Shown piece after piece: positions 24,507 to 32,851 of a DNA stretch of 64,000 nucleotides. Under the pieces are notes generated by a model that saw nothing but the letters and a program-made list of their open reading frames with translations, searched no databases and was not told where the DNA came from. This DNA comes from Streptomyces griseomycini (lineage in GTDB: Bacteria > Actinomycetota > Actinomycetes > Streptomycetales > Streptomycetaceae). Position 1 is the stretch's first letter. Every line of letters begins with the position of its first letter. The translations under genes and the position numbers were made by a program. The DNA lies in contig NZ_JACHJI010000006.1 in the NCBI RefSeq assembly GCF_014203535.1, positions 372,001 through 436,000 on the forward strand, in the 5' to 3' direction.

Positions 24507-25937
24507 ATGACACTGCGCGCGTTCATGCACGGGGCGGGGAAAACGGCGATTCGGAAGATCGCCGTCCTGCCGTTGTTCCTTCTGTTCGTCAGCGGGTGCG
24601 ATTCGGCCACACCTTTGTTCGACGTCAAGGCGGTCGCCGCGGGAGTCGCTTCCCGGGCGCCTTTCTTCGACGAGGGCAGCGGGCTCGGACGGGACGCCGA
24701 CGTGCGGTCGCGGCCCGCCCACGGCGGCCTGCAGCAGGGCGACGCCCCCGGTCTGTACGGGGGCACCGGACGGCAGGCGATCTGCGACGTCGAGCGGCTG
24801 GAGCGGTACCTCACCGAGCCGCGCAACGACCGCAAGGCGCGGGCGTGGGCGAAGGCGCTCGGGATCCGCACGGACGGTATACCGGAATACCTCGACCGGC
24901 TCACCCCTGTTCTCCTGCGTCACGACACCCTCGTGAAGAACCACGACTACAAAAAGGGAAAGGCTGTTCCCTTCCACGCCCTGCTCCAGGCGGGAATCGC
25001 CGTTCTGGTCGACGAACGGGGGCTGCCCGCGGTGAAGTGCTCGTGCGGAAATCCGCTGCGTCCCTTCGAGGGGGACAAGAACAGGATTTCGGTCACGTTC
25101 GAGAACGGGAACGAGAAGTGGAAGGGCTACGACCGTTCCGAGGTCGTGGTGGTGCGGCCCGCGCCCCGGAAACTGGAGCGGATCTCCCTCGTCGACGTCG
25201 AGGATCCCGACCGGGGCGTGGAGCGGCCCGTCGGGACGGTCGGCGAGGACGACTCCGTCTTCGACACCCGGGAGCGGCGTGCGGTGCCGCCGCTCGCCGG
25301 AGCCACGTTCGGTGAGGCGGGCCGGCGGCTGGCCGAGCGGGGGCTGGCGGTCGCGTACGCCGGAGAGGGGCTGCCGCCGGACCGGGCGCGGGTCACGGCC
25401 TCCGACCCGGCTGCCGGCGTCGAGCTGCGGTTCGGGGCGTACGTCACGCTGAGCGTGGCGGAGGAGGGCGAGCGGGGAAGCGCCCCCGGTACGAAGCCCC
25501 CCTCCCCGGGCACGGAGTCGTCGCGGGTGACGGAGGGCCCGCGATCGCCGTCCTCGTCGCCGTCCTCACCGTCGCCGTCGTCGTCATCGCCGTCCTCCCC
25601 CGCGCCCTCCTCGGAACCGGCGGGATCCGAGCGGCCGGAGCCCGGCGCGCCGGGCGGGACTCCCGCGACCACTCCCCCTTCGTCCGGCGCGCCTGCGGAC
25701 GGCTCCGGACCGCCTCCGTCGAGCACCGGACCCGCCCCCACGCCCCCGCCGCCGGGCGCCGGGACGGGGACCGGTTCCCCGCCGCCCGTCGTGACCGGGG
25801 CGCCCCCGGGGACCACCGCCTCCTCTCCCCCGGCCGGCGATCCGGTCACGAGCACCGCACCGCCCCCGGCGACCGGTACGCCCGTGAGCGGCGCTCCCGC
25901 CCCCACCGGCCCCCCTGCGGGGACCACCACCGCTTAG
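24507..25937 (+). CDS. DUF6777-like lipoprotein with PASTA-like domain and Pro/Ser/Thr tail
   Basis: The product is about 476 residues; a GTG just before the ATG (24504) is an alternative start. The N-terminus is a lipoprotein signal ending in the lipobox FVSGC, so it should be anchored on the outer membrane face. The next 200 residues (RQAICDVERLERYLTEPRND, a CSCGNPLRPF motif) match my memory of DUF6777, a family of unknown function. A short PASTA-like module follows (about 265-325: PLAGATFGEAGRRLAERGLA). The remaining 150 residues are low-complexity Ser/Pro/Thr, a probable wall-spanning stalk. It lies 27 bp before a membrane Ser/Thr kinase gene, so a role as its sensor or substrate is attractive. 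GC falls around the start. Confidence 0.78.
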   Translation: MTLRAFMHGAGKTAIRKIAVLPLFLLFVSGCDSATPLFDVKAVAAGVASRAPFFDEGSGLGRDADVRSRPAHGGLQQGDAPGLYGGTGRQAICDVERLERYLTEPRNDRKARAWAKALGIRTDGIPEYLDRLTPVLLRHDTLVKNHDYKKGKAVPFHALLQAGIAVLVDERGLPAVKCSCGNPLRPFEGDKNRISVTFENGNEKWKGYDRSEVVVVRPAPRKLERISLVDVEDPDRGVERPVGTVGEDDSVFDTRERRAVPPLAGATFGEAGRRLAERGLAVAYAGEGLPPDRARVTASDPAAGVELRFGAYVTLSVAEEGERGSAPGTKPPSPGTESSRVTEGPRSPSSSPSSPSPSSSSPSSPAPSSEPAGSERPEPGAPGGTPATTPPSSGAPADGSGPPPSSTGPAPTPPPPGAGTGTGSPPPVVTGAPPGTTASSPPAGDPVTSTAPPPATGTPVSGAPAPTGPPAGTTTA

Positions 25938-25964
25938 CGCCCCGCGAACCCGGGAGTTCATCGG

Positions 25965-27773
25965 ATGCCCTCAGGATCACCGACGTCCGGAGTCGGCCGG
26001 GTCATCGCCGGCCGCTACCTGCTGCTGCGCCGGCTGGGCGGCGGCGGCATGGGACACGTCTGGCTCGCCCACGACCAGAGACTCGCGTGCGAGGTCGCCC
26101 TCAAGGAGATCGTGTTCCACGATCCGGCCGAGCCCGGTCAGGAGCGCGAGGCCCGGGTGGCGCGGGCCCGCGCGGAGGCCCGGCACGCGGCGGGCCTGCG
26201 CGGCCACCCGCACGTGGTGACCGTGCACGACGTGCTGGAGCACGAAGGGCTGCCCTGGATCGTCATGGAGTACGTCGCGGGCGCCGTCGACCTGCGTGAG
26301 CTGGTCGCCCGGGGCGGCCCGCTGGCCCCGGCCGAGTGCGCCCGGATCGGACTGGCCGTGCTGGACGCGCTGACCGCCGGGCACGAGCGGGGCGTGATGC
26401 ACCGGGACGTGAAACCGGCGAACATCCTGCTCGCGCCGGACCGCGCCGGCTCGCCGTACGGGCGGGTCCTGCTCACCGACTACGGCATCTCCGTCCAGCC
26501 GGACACCGGTGAGACGCGGTACACCATGGCGTCCGCGCTGGTCGGCACGGCGGGCTACCTGGCGCCGGAGCGGGTCACCGGAGGCCCGCCCACCCCCGCG
26601 GCCGACCTGTTCTCGCTCGGCTGCACGCTCTACCACGGCGTGGAGGGCCGCGGCCCCTTCGCACGGGAGTCGCCGCTGGCGTCGATCACCGCGGTGGTCA
26701 CGGAGGAACCGCGCCCGCCGGTGCGGGCGGGCGCGCTGGAGCCGGTGCTGCGGGGGCTGCTCACGAAGGACCCGGAGCTGCGGACGACGGCACGGGCGGC
26801 GGAGGCGGAGCTGGCCCGCATCGTCATGCCCCAGTCGGAGGCGTACGCGCGGACGCAGACGGACCTCGGGTCGCCGTCGCCCTGGGAGGTCCCGGCCCGG
26901 CCCGCCGCCGGAGGGGAGACACGCGGTTCCGCCACCGGCGCCCGCCGGCGCCCCCGCCCGCACGCGCTGCGCGCCGTCCTCGCCGGCGGGCTCGGCCTGG
27001 TGCTGGCCCTGGGGGGTGCCTGGTACGCGCTGGCCGACCGGACGCACGGCGGCGGCGACGGGACGGCGGCGCCGTACGGCGAGACCGTCGGGCTGGCGGA
27101 ACCCCTGAAGGAGGGCGACTGCGTGCTCGCCGACTGGCCCGGCGGCACCCGGTTCGCCGGCCTCCCCCGGCTCGCCCTGGACCCGTCCTGCGGGGACGAG
27201 GCGCCCGACGGACAGGTCATGGCGTTCGTCGAGGCCGCGTCGAGCGAGGAGGCGCGGGAGCAGGGGCCGGCCCGGTGCGAGGAGCGGACGCGGGAGGTCC
27301 GCGGCAGGCTGGCCGACGTCCGCGGTCTGGCCGTCGTACCGACCCCGGAGGGGTTCGAGGCGGCCGGACGGCGCACCGCCTGTCTGGTGCTGGGGGCGCA
27401 CGGGCCGGTGTACGGGCCGCTCGGTGACCGGCGCCGGTTCGGGACGGCGTTCGCCGACACCGCGACGATGCAGCGGCGGGACTGCCTGGACGTGCGCTCC
27501 CGGCGGGAGGCCCGGCTGGTGCCGTGCGGCGGCCGGTACGACGAACAGGTGCTCGGGTTCACGCGGCTGGGCGAGGACGTCACGCTCGCCGAGGCGCGCA
27601 CCGAGTCGGACGCCGCGTGCGCGCGCGAGGTGCCGCCGCGTGACTACGGCTTCGACCCGTCCGTCCACGAAGCGGGGTCCTGGACCGGCGAGGGGGCCTG
27701 GAAATCCGGCACTCATGTCGTCGTGTGCACCGTGAGGAGGCAGAACGGGGGCACCATGGAGGGAACCGAATGA
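25965..27773 (+). CDS. membrane Ser/Thr protein kinase (PknB-like)
   Basis: The 602-residue kinase has an N-terminal cytoplasmic kinase domain: glycine loop GGGGMG (25-30), Lys47 in VALKEI, catalytic HRDVKPAN (146-153), and DYG (172-174) where most kinases have DFG. The metal-binding Asp is kept, so activity is expected. An APE-type APER segment and lobe helices follow. A transmembrane segment lies at about 335-357. The extracellular part (about 245 residues) has six or more Cys, but I recognise no known sensor domain and no PASTA repeats. It lies directly downstream of the DUF6777-like lipoprotein gene and upstream of a 58-residue membrane protein; the three probably form one transcript. Confidence 0.92.
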   Translation: MPSGSPTSGVGRVIAGRYLLLRRLGGGGMGHVWLAHDQRLACEVALKEIVFHDPAEPGQEREARVARARAEARHAAGLRGHPHVVTVHDVLEHEGLPWIVMEYVAGAVDLRELVARGGPLAPAECARIGLAVLDALTAGHERGVMHRDVKPANILLAPDRAGSPYGRVLLTDYGISVQPDTGETRYTMASALVGTAGYLAPERVTGGPPTPAADLFSLGCTLYHGVEGRGPFARESPLASITAVVTEEPRPPVRAGALEPVLRGLLTKDPELRTTARAAEAELARIVMPQSEAYARTQTDLGSPSPWEVPARPAAGGETRGSATGARRRPRPHALRAVLAGGLGLVLALGGAWYALADRTHGGGDGTAAPYGETVGLAEPLKEGDCVLADWPGGTRFAGLPRLALDPSCGDEAPDGQVMAFVEAASSEEAREQGPARCEERTREVRGRLADVRGLAVVPTPEGFEAAGRRTACLVLGAHGPVYGPLGDRRRFGTAFADTATMQRRDCLDVRSRREARLVPCGGRYDEQVLGFTRLGEDVTLAEARTESDAACAREVPPRDYGFDPSVHEAGSWTGEGAWKSGTHVVVCTVRRQNGGTMEGTE

Positions 27774-27786
27774 GGAGGGTGTCGCG

Positions 27787-27963
27787 ATGCCCGGTTCCGC
27801 GAACGGTTCCAGCTCCACGAAGACCATGGGCGTGCTCACCGTCGGCGGGCTCGTCGCCGTGACGGCCTACACGGTGGCGCTCGGCAGCAACGGCTGGCTG
27901 TGGTTCGGCTGGGTCGTCCTGGGTCTGATCACCCTCGGCATGGTCGCCACGCGCAGCACCTGA
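27787..27963 (+). CDS. 58-aa two-helix membrane protein downstream of the kinase
   Basis: This is a short reading frame of 58 residues, ATG at 27787, with a strong GAGGAGGG ribosome binding site. After a polar N-terminus (PGSANGSSSTK) it has two hydrophobic segments, GVLTVGGLVAVTAYTVAL and WLWFGWVVLGLITLGMVA, separated by GSNG. A short RST tail follows. It starts 14 bp after the kinase stop codon, so it is likely co-expressed. Small proteins with this pattern are common behind Streptomyces kinases. Function is unknown; a kinase accessory role is speculation. Confidence 0.75.
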   Translation: MPGSANGSSSTKTMGVLTVGGLVAVTAYTVALGSNGWLWFGWVVLGLITLGMVATRST

Positions 27964-27998
27964 GTGCCACCGGCGGCGGCCGGCCTCGCCGCGGGGCC

Positions 27999-29204
27999 TC
28001 ACTTCGGGGCGAGCCGGCCCGCCGAGTGCACGCCCGGCTGGTACTTCGGCAGCCGGACGGTGATCTTCATGCCCGCGCCCACGGCGGTCTCGATGACGAG
28101 CCCGTAGTCGTCGCCGTAGACCTGGCGGAGCCGGTCGTCGACGTTGGACAGTCCGATGCCGCCCGTGGGGCTCACCTCGCGGGCGAGGATGCGGCGCAGC
28201 AGGCCGGGGTCCATTCCGGCACCGTCGTCCTCGATGACGACCAGGGCCTCGGCGCCCGCGTCCTGCGCGGTGATCTGGATGTGGCACCGGTCGGACTTGC
28301 CCTCCAGGCCGTGCTTGACGGCGTTCTCGACGAGGGGCTGGAGGCAGAGGAAGGGCAGGGCGACCGGCAGCACCTCGGGGGCGATCTGCAGGGTGACCGA
28401 GAGGCGGTCGCCGAAGCGTGCCCGCACCAGTGCCAGGTAGTGGTCGATGGCGTGGAGTTCGTCGGCGAGGGTGGTGAAGTCGCCGTGCCGGCGGAACGAG
28501 TAGCGGGTGAAGTCGGCGAACTCCAGCAGCAGCTCGCGGGCGCGCTCGGGGTCGGTGCGCACGAACGAGGCGATCACGGCGAGCGAGTTGAAGATGAAGT
28601 GCGGGGAGATCTGCGCGCGCAGGGCTCGGATCTCGGCCTCGATGAGGCGGGTGCGGGACTGGTCGAGGTCGGCGAGTTCGAGCTGGACGGAGACCCAGCG
28701 GGCGACCTCCCCGGCGGCCCGGACCAGGACCGCGGACTCGTGGGGCGCGCAGGCGACGAGCGCGCCGTGCACCCGGTCGTCGACGGTGAGCGGGGCCACG
28801 ACGGCCCAGCGCACCGCGCAGTCGGGGGTGTCGCAGGTGAGCGGGAAGGCCTCGCCGCGGCCGGTGTCGAGGGGACCGGCGAGACGCTCCATGATCTCGG
28901 TGCGGTGGTGCGCTCCGACACCGTCCCAGACGAGGACCCGGTCGCGGTCGGCGAGGCACAGGGCGTCCGTGCCCAGCAGGGAGCGCAGCTTGCGGGCGGA
29001 CTTGCGGGCGGTCTCCTCCGTCAGGCCGGCCCGGAGCGGGGGCGCGGCCAGGGAGGCGGTGTGCAGGGTCTCGAAGGTGGCGTGCTCGACGGGGGTGCCG
29101 AGTCCGGCGAGGCTGGAGGGCCGGGCGGTGCGCCGGCCCAGCCAGAAGCCTGCCGCCAGCAGGGGCAGCACGGCGACCAGCAGCCCGGCGAGGAAACCGC
29201 TCAC
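27999..29204 (-). CDS. LytS-type sensor histidine kinase
   Basis: The 401-residue protein has one N-terminal transmembrane segment and a GAF-like region (about residues 45-190). The His_kinase domain has AQISPHFIFNSLAVIASFV, where the His after SP is the phosphoacceptor. The ATPase region has LCLQPLVENAVKHGL and GGIGLSNVDDRLRQ. This is the LytS/YpdA class. It starts at GTG 29204, overlapping the symporter stop by 4 bp. The gene order LytTR regulator, small membrane protein, symporter, sensor on one strand suggests sensing of the transported solute. The open frame continues far upstream in the symporter's shadow and is not real there. Confidence 0.9.
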   Translation of the reverse strand: MSGFLAGLLVAVLPLLAAGFWLGRRTARPSSLAGLGTPVEHATFETLHTASLAAPPLRAGLTEETARKSARKLRSLLGTDALCLADRDRVLVWDGVGAHHRTEIMERLAGPLDTGRGEAFPLTCDTPDCAVRWAVVAPLTVDDRVHGALVACAPHESAVLVRAAGEVARWVSVQLELADLDQSRTRLIEAEIRALRAQISPHFIFNSLAVIASFVRTDPERARELLLEFADFTRYSFRRHGDFTTLADELHAIDHYLALVRARFGDRLSVTLQIAPEVLPVALPFLCLQPLVENAVKHGLEGKSDRCHIQITAQDAGAEALVVIEDDGAGMDPGLLRRILAREVSPTGGIGLSNVDDRLRQVYGDDYGLVIETAVGAGMKITVRLPKYQPGVHSAGRLAPK

Positions 29205-30916
29205 GCGGACACCTCCGTACGGAGCTCCTCCGGCAGGTGGAAGCGGGCCAGCACCGACGCCGTGCCGGGCGGTACCCGGCCGGGGGTGGCCAGGGACACC
29301 AGGATCATGGTGAGGAAGCCCAGCGGCACCGACCACAGGGCCGGCCAGGCGAGCAGGGCGTGCCAGGGGCCCTCGCCCGGGTAGCCGGCCATGGTCGCGG
29401 CGACGGCGAGGAAGGCGGAACCGCCGCCCACCAGCATCCCGGCGGCGGCGCCGGGCGGGGTGAGCCGGCGCCACCAGATGCCGAGGACCAGCAGCGGGCA
29501 GAAGGACGAGGCCGACACGGCGAAGGCGAGCCCGACGGCGTCGGCCACCGGCAGCCCGCCGACCAGGATGCTCGCCGCCAGCGGGACGGCCATGGCGAGC
29601 ACCGTGCCGAGCCGGAAGTGCCGCACGCCGCGCGAGGGGAGGACGTCCTGGGTGAGCACGCCGGCCACGGCCATGGTCAGCCCGGAGGCCGTGGACAGGA
29701 ACGCGGCGAAGGCGCCCCCGGCGACCAGCGCGCCGAGCAGGTCGCCGCCCACTCCCCCGATCATCCGGTCGGGCAGCAGGAGGACGGCGGCGTCGGCGTT
29801 CCCGGTGAGCGTGAGTTCGGGCGCGTACAGGCGGCCCAGCGCGCCGTAGACCGGGGGCAGCAGGTAGAAGGCGCCGATCAGGCCGAGGACCGCGACGGTG
29901 GTGCGGCGGGCGGCGACGCCGTGCGGGCTGGTGTAGAAGCGGACCACGACGTGCGGCAGTCCCATGGTGCCGAAGAAGGTGGCGAGGATCAGCCCGTACG
30001 TGGCGTACAGCGGGCGCTCCTCGCGGGACTCGGCCCGGGACGGCGACAGGGCGTCGTCGGTGCCGCGTCCGGCGGCGGGGACCTCGGCGCCCTCGGCGAA
30101 CGTCAGGCGTGTGCCGCCGTCGATGTGGTGGGTGCCGGCGGGCAGCCGGAGCTCGGTGCCGGCGTGCGCGCGGCCGTCGACGGTGCCGTCCACGGTCACG
30201 GTCAGCGGCTTCTCCAGCCTGAGGTCGAGGCCGTCCTCGACCCGGACGACGCGCTGCTCGCGGAAGGCGGCCGGTTCGTCGAAGGCGTGGCCGGGCGCCC
30301 CGTCGCCCTGCCAGGCGAGGACCAGGAAGAGGGCGGGGACGAGCAGCGCGGTGAGTTTCAGCCAGTACTGGAAGGCCTGCACGAAGGTGATGCTGCGCAT
30401 GCCGCCCGCGGCGACGATCACGGTCACCACGACGGCGACGACCACCCCGCCGAGCCAGTCGGGCGCACCGGTGAGGACGGCGGTCAGGGTGAGCCCGGCT
30501 CCTTGGAGCTGGGGCAGCAGGTACAGCCAGCCGACACCGACGACGAAGGCGCCCGCGAGCCGCCGCACCGCCTGCGAGGCGAGCCGCGCCTCGGCGAAGT
30601 CGGGCAGGGTGTACGCGCCGGAGCGGCGCAGCGGGGCGGCGACGAACAGCAGCAGGACCAGGTAGCCGGCGGTGTAGCCGACCGGGTACCAGAGCATGTC
30701 CGGGCCCTGGACCAGGACGAGTCCCGCGATGCCCAGGAAGGAGGCGGCGGAGAGGTACTCGCCGCTGATGGCGGCCGCGTTGAGGCGGGGGCCGACGGTG
30801 CGGGAGGCGACGTAGAAGTCGGAGGTGGTGCGGGAGACCCGCAGGCCGAAGGCGCCGACGAGGACGGTCGCCAGGACGACGAGCGCGACGGCGGGGACGG
30901 CGTAGCTGGAGTTCAC
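29201..30916 (-). CDS. sodium:solute symporter (acetate/monocarboxylate-like)
   Basis: This 571-residue SSS-family transporter has about 13 transmembrane helices. Recognisable segments include AAISGEYLSAASFLGIAGLV, YTLPDFAEARL and GGMRSITFVQAFQYWLKLTA, matching ActP/MctC-type carriers. A hydrophilic insertion of about 90 residues (around 205-300, beginning near APGHAFDEPAAF) lies between two central helices and is absent from classical ActP. It may be an extracellular domain. It has a GTG start. It overlaps the LytS gene by 4 bp and sits 21 bp after the small DUF485-like gene. Substrate probably acetate, pyruvate or a related monocarboxylate. Confidence 0.9.
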   Translation of the reverse strand: MNSSYAVPAVALVVLATVLVGAFGLRVSRTTSDFYVASRTVGPRLNAAAISGEYLSAASFLGIAGLVLVQGPDMLWYPVGYTAGYLVLLLFVAAPLRRSGAYTLPDFAEARLASQAVRRLAGAFVVGVGWLYLLPQLQGAGLTLTAVLTGAPDWLGGVVVAVVVTVIVAAGGMRSITFVQAFQYWLKLTALLVPALFLVLAWQGDGAPGHAFDEPAAFREQRVVRVEDGLDLRLEKPLTVTVDGTVDGRAHAGTELRLPAGTHHIDGGTRLTFAEGAEVPAAGRGTDDALSPSRAESREERPLYATYGLILATFFGTMGLPHVVVRFYTSPHGVAARRTTVAVLGLIGAFYLLPPVYGALGRLYAPELTLTGNADAAVLLLPDRMIGGVGGDLLGALVAGGAFAAFLSTASGLTMAVAGVLTQDVLPSRGVRHFRLGTVLAMAVPLAASILVGGLPVADAVGLAFAVSASSFCPLLVLGIWWRRLTPPGAAAGMLVGGGSAFLAVAATMAGYPGEGPWHALLAWPALWSVPLGFLTMILVSLATPGRVPPGTASVLARFHLPEELRTEVSA

Positions 30917-30937
30917 GGTGCGGACGGTCCCGTCGTC

Positions 30938-31297
30938 TCAGCGGTCCTCGACGAGCCGCACGAAGTCTCGTTCGTTGCGTTCGGCGCGGCGCACGTACCA
31001 GCGGGCGAGCAGCACCAGCGGGGGGTACAGCCCGAAGCCGAGGACCGCCCACTCCAGGCGGCGGGCGTCCGGGGCGACGGCGAAGACCAGCGGGAGCGGG
31101 CCGATGAGCAGGGCGAGCACGGCGAACACGGTGAGGCCGGCCCGCAACTGGATGCGCATCAGGGAGCGGACGTAGGTGTGGCCGAGGGTGGTCTGCTCGT
31201 CGATCTCGGTGCGCGGGCGGTAGTAGCCGAAGGCGCGCCGGGTGCGGCGGGGCGGGCCGGTGACGACCACGCGGCGTTCGGTCGGGTCCTGGGGCAC
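30938..31297 (-). CDS. DUF485-like small membrane protein (symporter partner)
   Basis: The 119-residue protein has a polar N-terminal half and two transmembrane segments: LTVFAVLALLIGPLPLVFAV and WAVLGFGLYPPLVLLARWYV. A charged cytoplasmic tail (RRAERNERDFVRLVED) follows. DUF485 proteins regularly accompany acetate-type SSS symporters (yjcH-actP), and this gene precedes the symporter by 21 bp. GTG start at 31297. Function probably assists or regulates the carrier. Confidence 0.8.
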   Translation of the reverse strand: MPQDPTERRVVVTGPPRRTRRAFGYYRPRTEIDEQTTLGHTYVRSLMRIQLRAGLTVFAVLALLIGPLPLVFAVAPDARRLEWAVLGFGLYPPLVLLARWYVRRAERNERDFVRLVEDR

Positions 31298-31308
31298 GCG
31301 TCCTCCCC

Positions 31309-32076
31309 CTAGCTCGTGGTCCGGCGCATCAGCAGGTCCCGCAGTTCACGGGCGTGCCGCCGGCTGACCTGGAGTTCCTCGGCGCCGACCAGCACGCTCA
31401 CGGTGCCCGCGTCGAGCCTCAGCTCGCCGATGTGGCGCAGGGCGACCAGGTGGCGGCGGTGGATGCGGACGAAGCCGCGGGAGCGCCAGCGCTCCTCCAG
31501 GGTGGACAGCGGGATGCGGACGAGGTGGCTGCCCTTGTCGGTGTGCAGGCGGGCGTAGTCGCCCTGGGCCTCGACGTGGGTGATGTCGTCGACCGCGACG
31601 AAGCGGGTCACGCCGCCGAGTTCCACGGGTATGTGGTCGGGATCGGGTTCGTGCACGGGGATGCGCGGGGTGGTGCCGCGCCCGGCGCCGCGCAGTTCGG
31701 CGGCGCGGCGGACCGCCTCGGCCAGCCGTTCCCTGCGGACCGGTTTGAGCACGTAGTCGACGGCCTTGAGGTCGAAGGCCTGGACGGCGAAGTCCTCGTG
31801 GGCGGTGACGAACACGACGAGCGGCGGCCGGGCGAACCCGGTGAGCAGCCGGGCGAGGTCGAGTCCGTCGAGGCCGGGCATCTGGATGTCGAGGAAGACG
31901 ACGTCGATGGACTCGGGACCGTCGGGGCCCGACTCCAGGGCCCGGTTGATGCGGCGCAGCGCCTCGGTCGCGTCGCCGGCGCCCTCGGCGCTGCCGATGC
32001 GGGGGTCCGCGTTGAGCAGGTAGAGCAGTTCCTCCAGTGAGGGACGTTCGTCGTCGACGGCAAGGGCACGCAGCAT
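31309..32076 (-). CDS. LytTR-type response regulator
   Basis: The 255-residue protein has a receiver domain with the acidic pair near residues 8-9 (AVDDERPS), phospho-Asp63 in VVFLDIQMPGLDGL and a KPVRRERL lysine. The C-terminal LytTR DNA-binding domain contains VEAQGDYARLHT and GFVRIHRRHLVAL. It pairs with the LytS kinase three genes downstream on the same strand, and probably activates the symporter operon. The ATG at 32076 is chosen because it begins the receiver fold; no good Shine-Dalgarno is seen, so the leader may be short. Confidence 0.92.
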   Translation of the reverse strand: MLRALAVDDERPSLEELLYLLNADPRIGSAEGAGDATEALRRINRALESGPDGPESIDVVFLDIQMPGLDGLDLARLLTGFARPPLVVFVTAHEDFAVQAFDLKAVDYVLKPVRRERLAEAVRRAAELRGAGRGTTPRIPVHEPDPDHIPVELGGVTRFVAVDDITHVEAQGDYARLHTDKGSHLVRIPLSTLEERWRSRGFVRIHRRHLVALRHIGELRLDAGTVSVLVGAEELQVSRRHARELRDLLMRRTTS

Positions 32077-32223
32077 GAGGCTGGAGTGTAGGGGGCATTT
32101 CCACGTCTGGACACGTGCCGGCACGGCCGTCGCCGCCGGTTGCGGTGGCCTGCCCGCAGTCGCCGGACAGCGGGCAGGCCGCCACCGCACCGCCGCCGCG
32201 CCGCCGCTGGATACAGTGCCCGC

Positions 32224-32727
32224 ATGAGCAGCAGGCCCGCGCCGTTCGACGAGCTCGACCGGAAGATCGTCACCGCGCTGATGGCGAACGCCAGGACGTC
32301 CTTCGCCGAGATCGGTGCGGCCATCGGGCTGTCGTCGACGGCGGTCAAGCGCCGGGTGGACCGGCTGCGCGAGACCGGCGTGATCACCGGGTTCACGGCG
32401 ACGGTGCGTCCGTCGGCGCTGGGCTGGCGCACCGAGGCGTACGTCGAGGTGTACTGCGAGGGCGCGGCGCCGCCCCGGCGGCTGGCGGAGGTGGTGCGCA
32501 ACCACCCGGAGATCGCCGCGGCGATGACGGTGACCGGTGGCGCGGACGCGCTGCTGCACGTGCGGGCGCGGGACGTGGAGCACTTCGAGGAGGTGCTGGA
32601 GCGGATCCGCCAGGAGCCGTTCATCCGCAAGACGATCAGCGTGATGGTGCTGTCCCACCTGCTTCCGGACAGCCCTGAGGCGGGGGTCAGCCAGCCCGCT
32701 CCGGAGGACGCAGCAGACGTGCGTTGA
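32224..32727 (+). CDS. Lrp/AsnC-family regulator
   Basis: The 167-residue protein has the Lrp helix-turn-helix (FDELDRKIVTALMANARTSF and IGLSSTAVKRRVDRL) and the C-terminal RAM/ACT-like domain (TVTGGADALLHVRARD). It lies 124 bp upstream of the dimethylarginine hydrolase and ornithine aminotransferase genes on the same strand. Lrp proteins often control adjacent amino-acid catabolic genes, so regulation of arginine or ornithine use is likely. A 16-bp perfect inverted repeat lies 22 bp after its stop. It is divergent from the LytTR gene. Confidence 0.9.
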   Translation: MSSRPAPFDELDRKIVTALMANARTSFAEIGAAIGLSSTAVKRRVDRLRETGVITGFTATVRPSALGWRTEAYVEVYCEGAAPPRRLAEVVRNHPEIAAAMTVTGGADALLHVRARDVEHFEEVLERIRQEPFIRKTISVMVLSHLLPDSPEAGVSQPAPEDAADVR

Positions 32728-32749
32728 GCAGCGGATACGCGCAGTGTTC

Positions 32750-32765
32750 CTGCGTGGACACGCAG
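32750..32765. promoter_or_regulatory. inverted repeat upstream of ddaH, candidate Lrp site
   Basis: CTGCGTG and CACGCAG are perfect 7-bp arms around a 2-bp centre. The repeat sits 86 bp upstream of the ddaH start, in the gap between the Lrp gene and its presumed target. Confidence 0.45.
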
Positions 32766-32851
32766 CTCTCGTTCCTTGTCGGCCGTCCTGCTCGGTTCCT
32801 ACCGTGGAGGCACCCCCTGTCGACACCGTGTGGAAGCGGAGGAACCCCTCT

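Noticed and set aside
27120..27770. PASTA repeats in the kinase ectodomain
   Set aside because: The segment is Cys-containing and lacks the Pro-x-[LIV]-G spacing of PASTA; only the preceding lipoprotein shows a PASTA-like module.
29205..31052. Upstream extension of the LytS frame
   Set aside because: It is the shadow of the symporter gene; composition is Arg/Pro-rich and the GTG at 29204 gives a proper membrane N-terminus.
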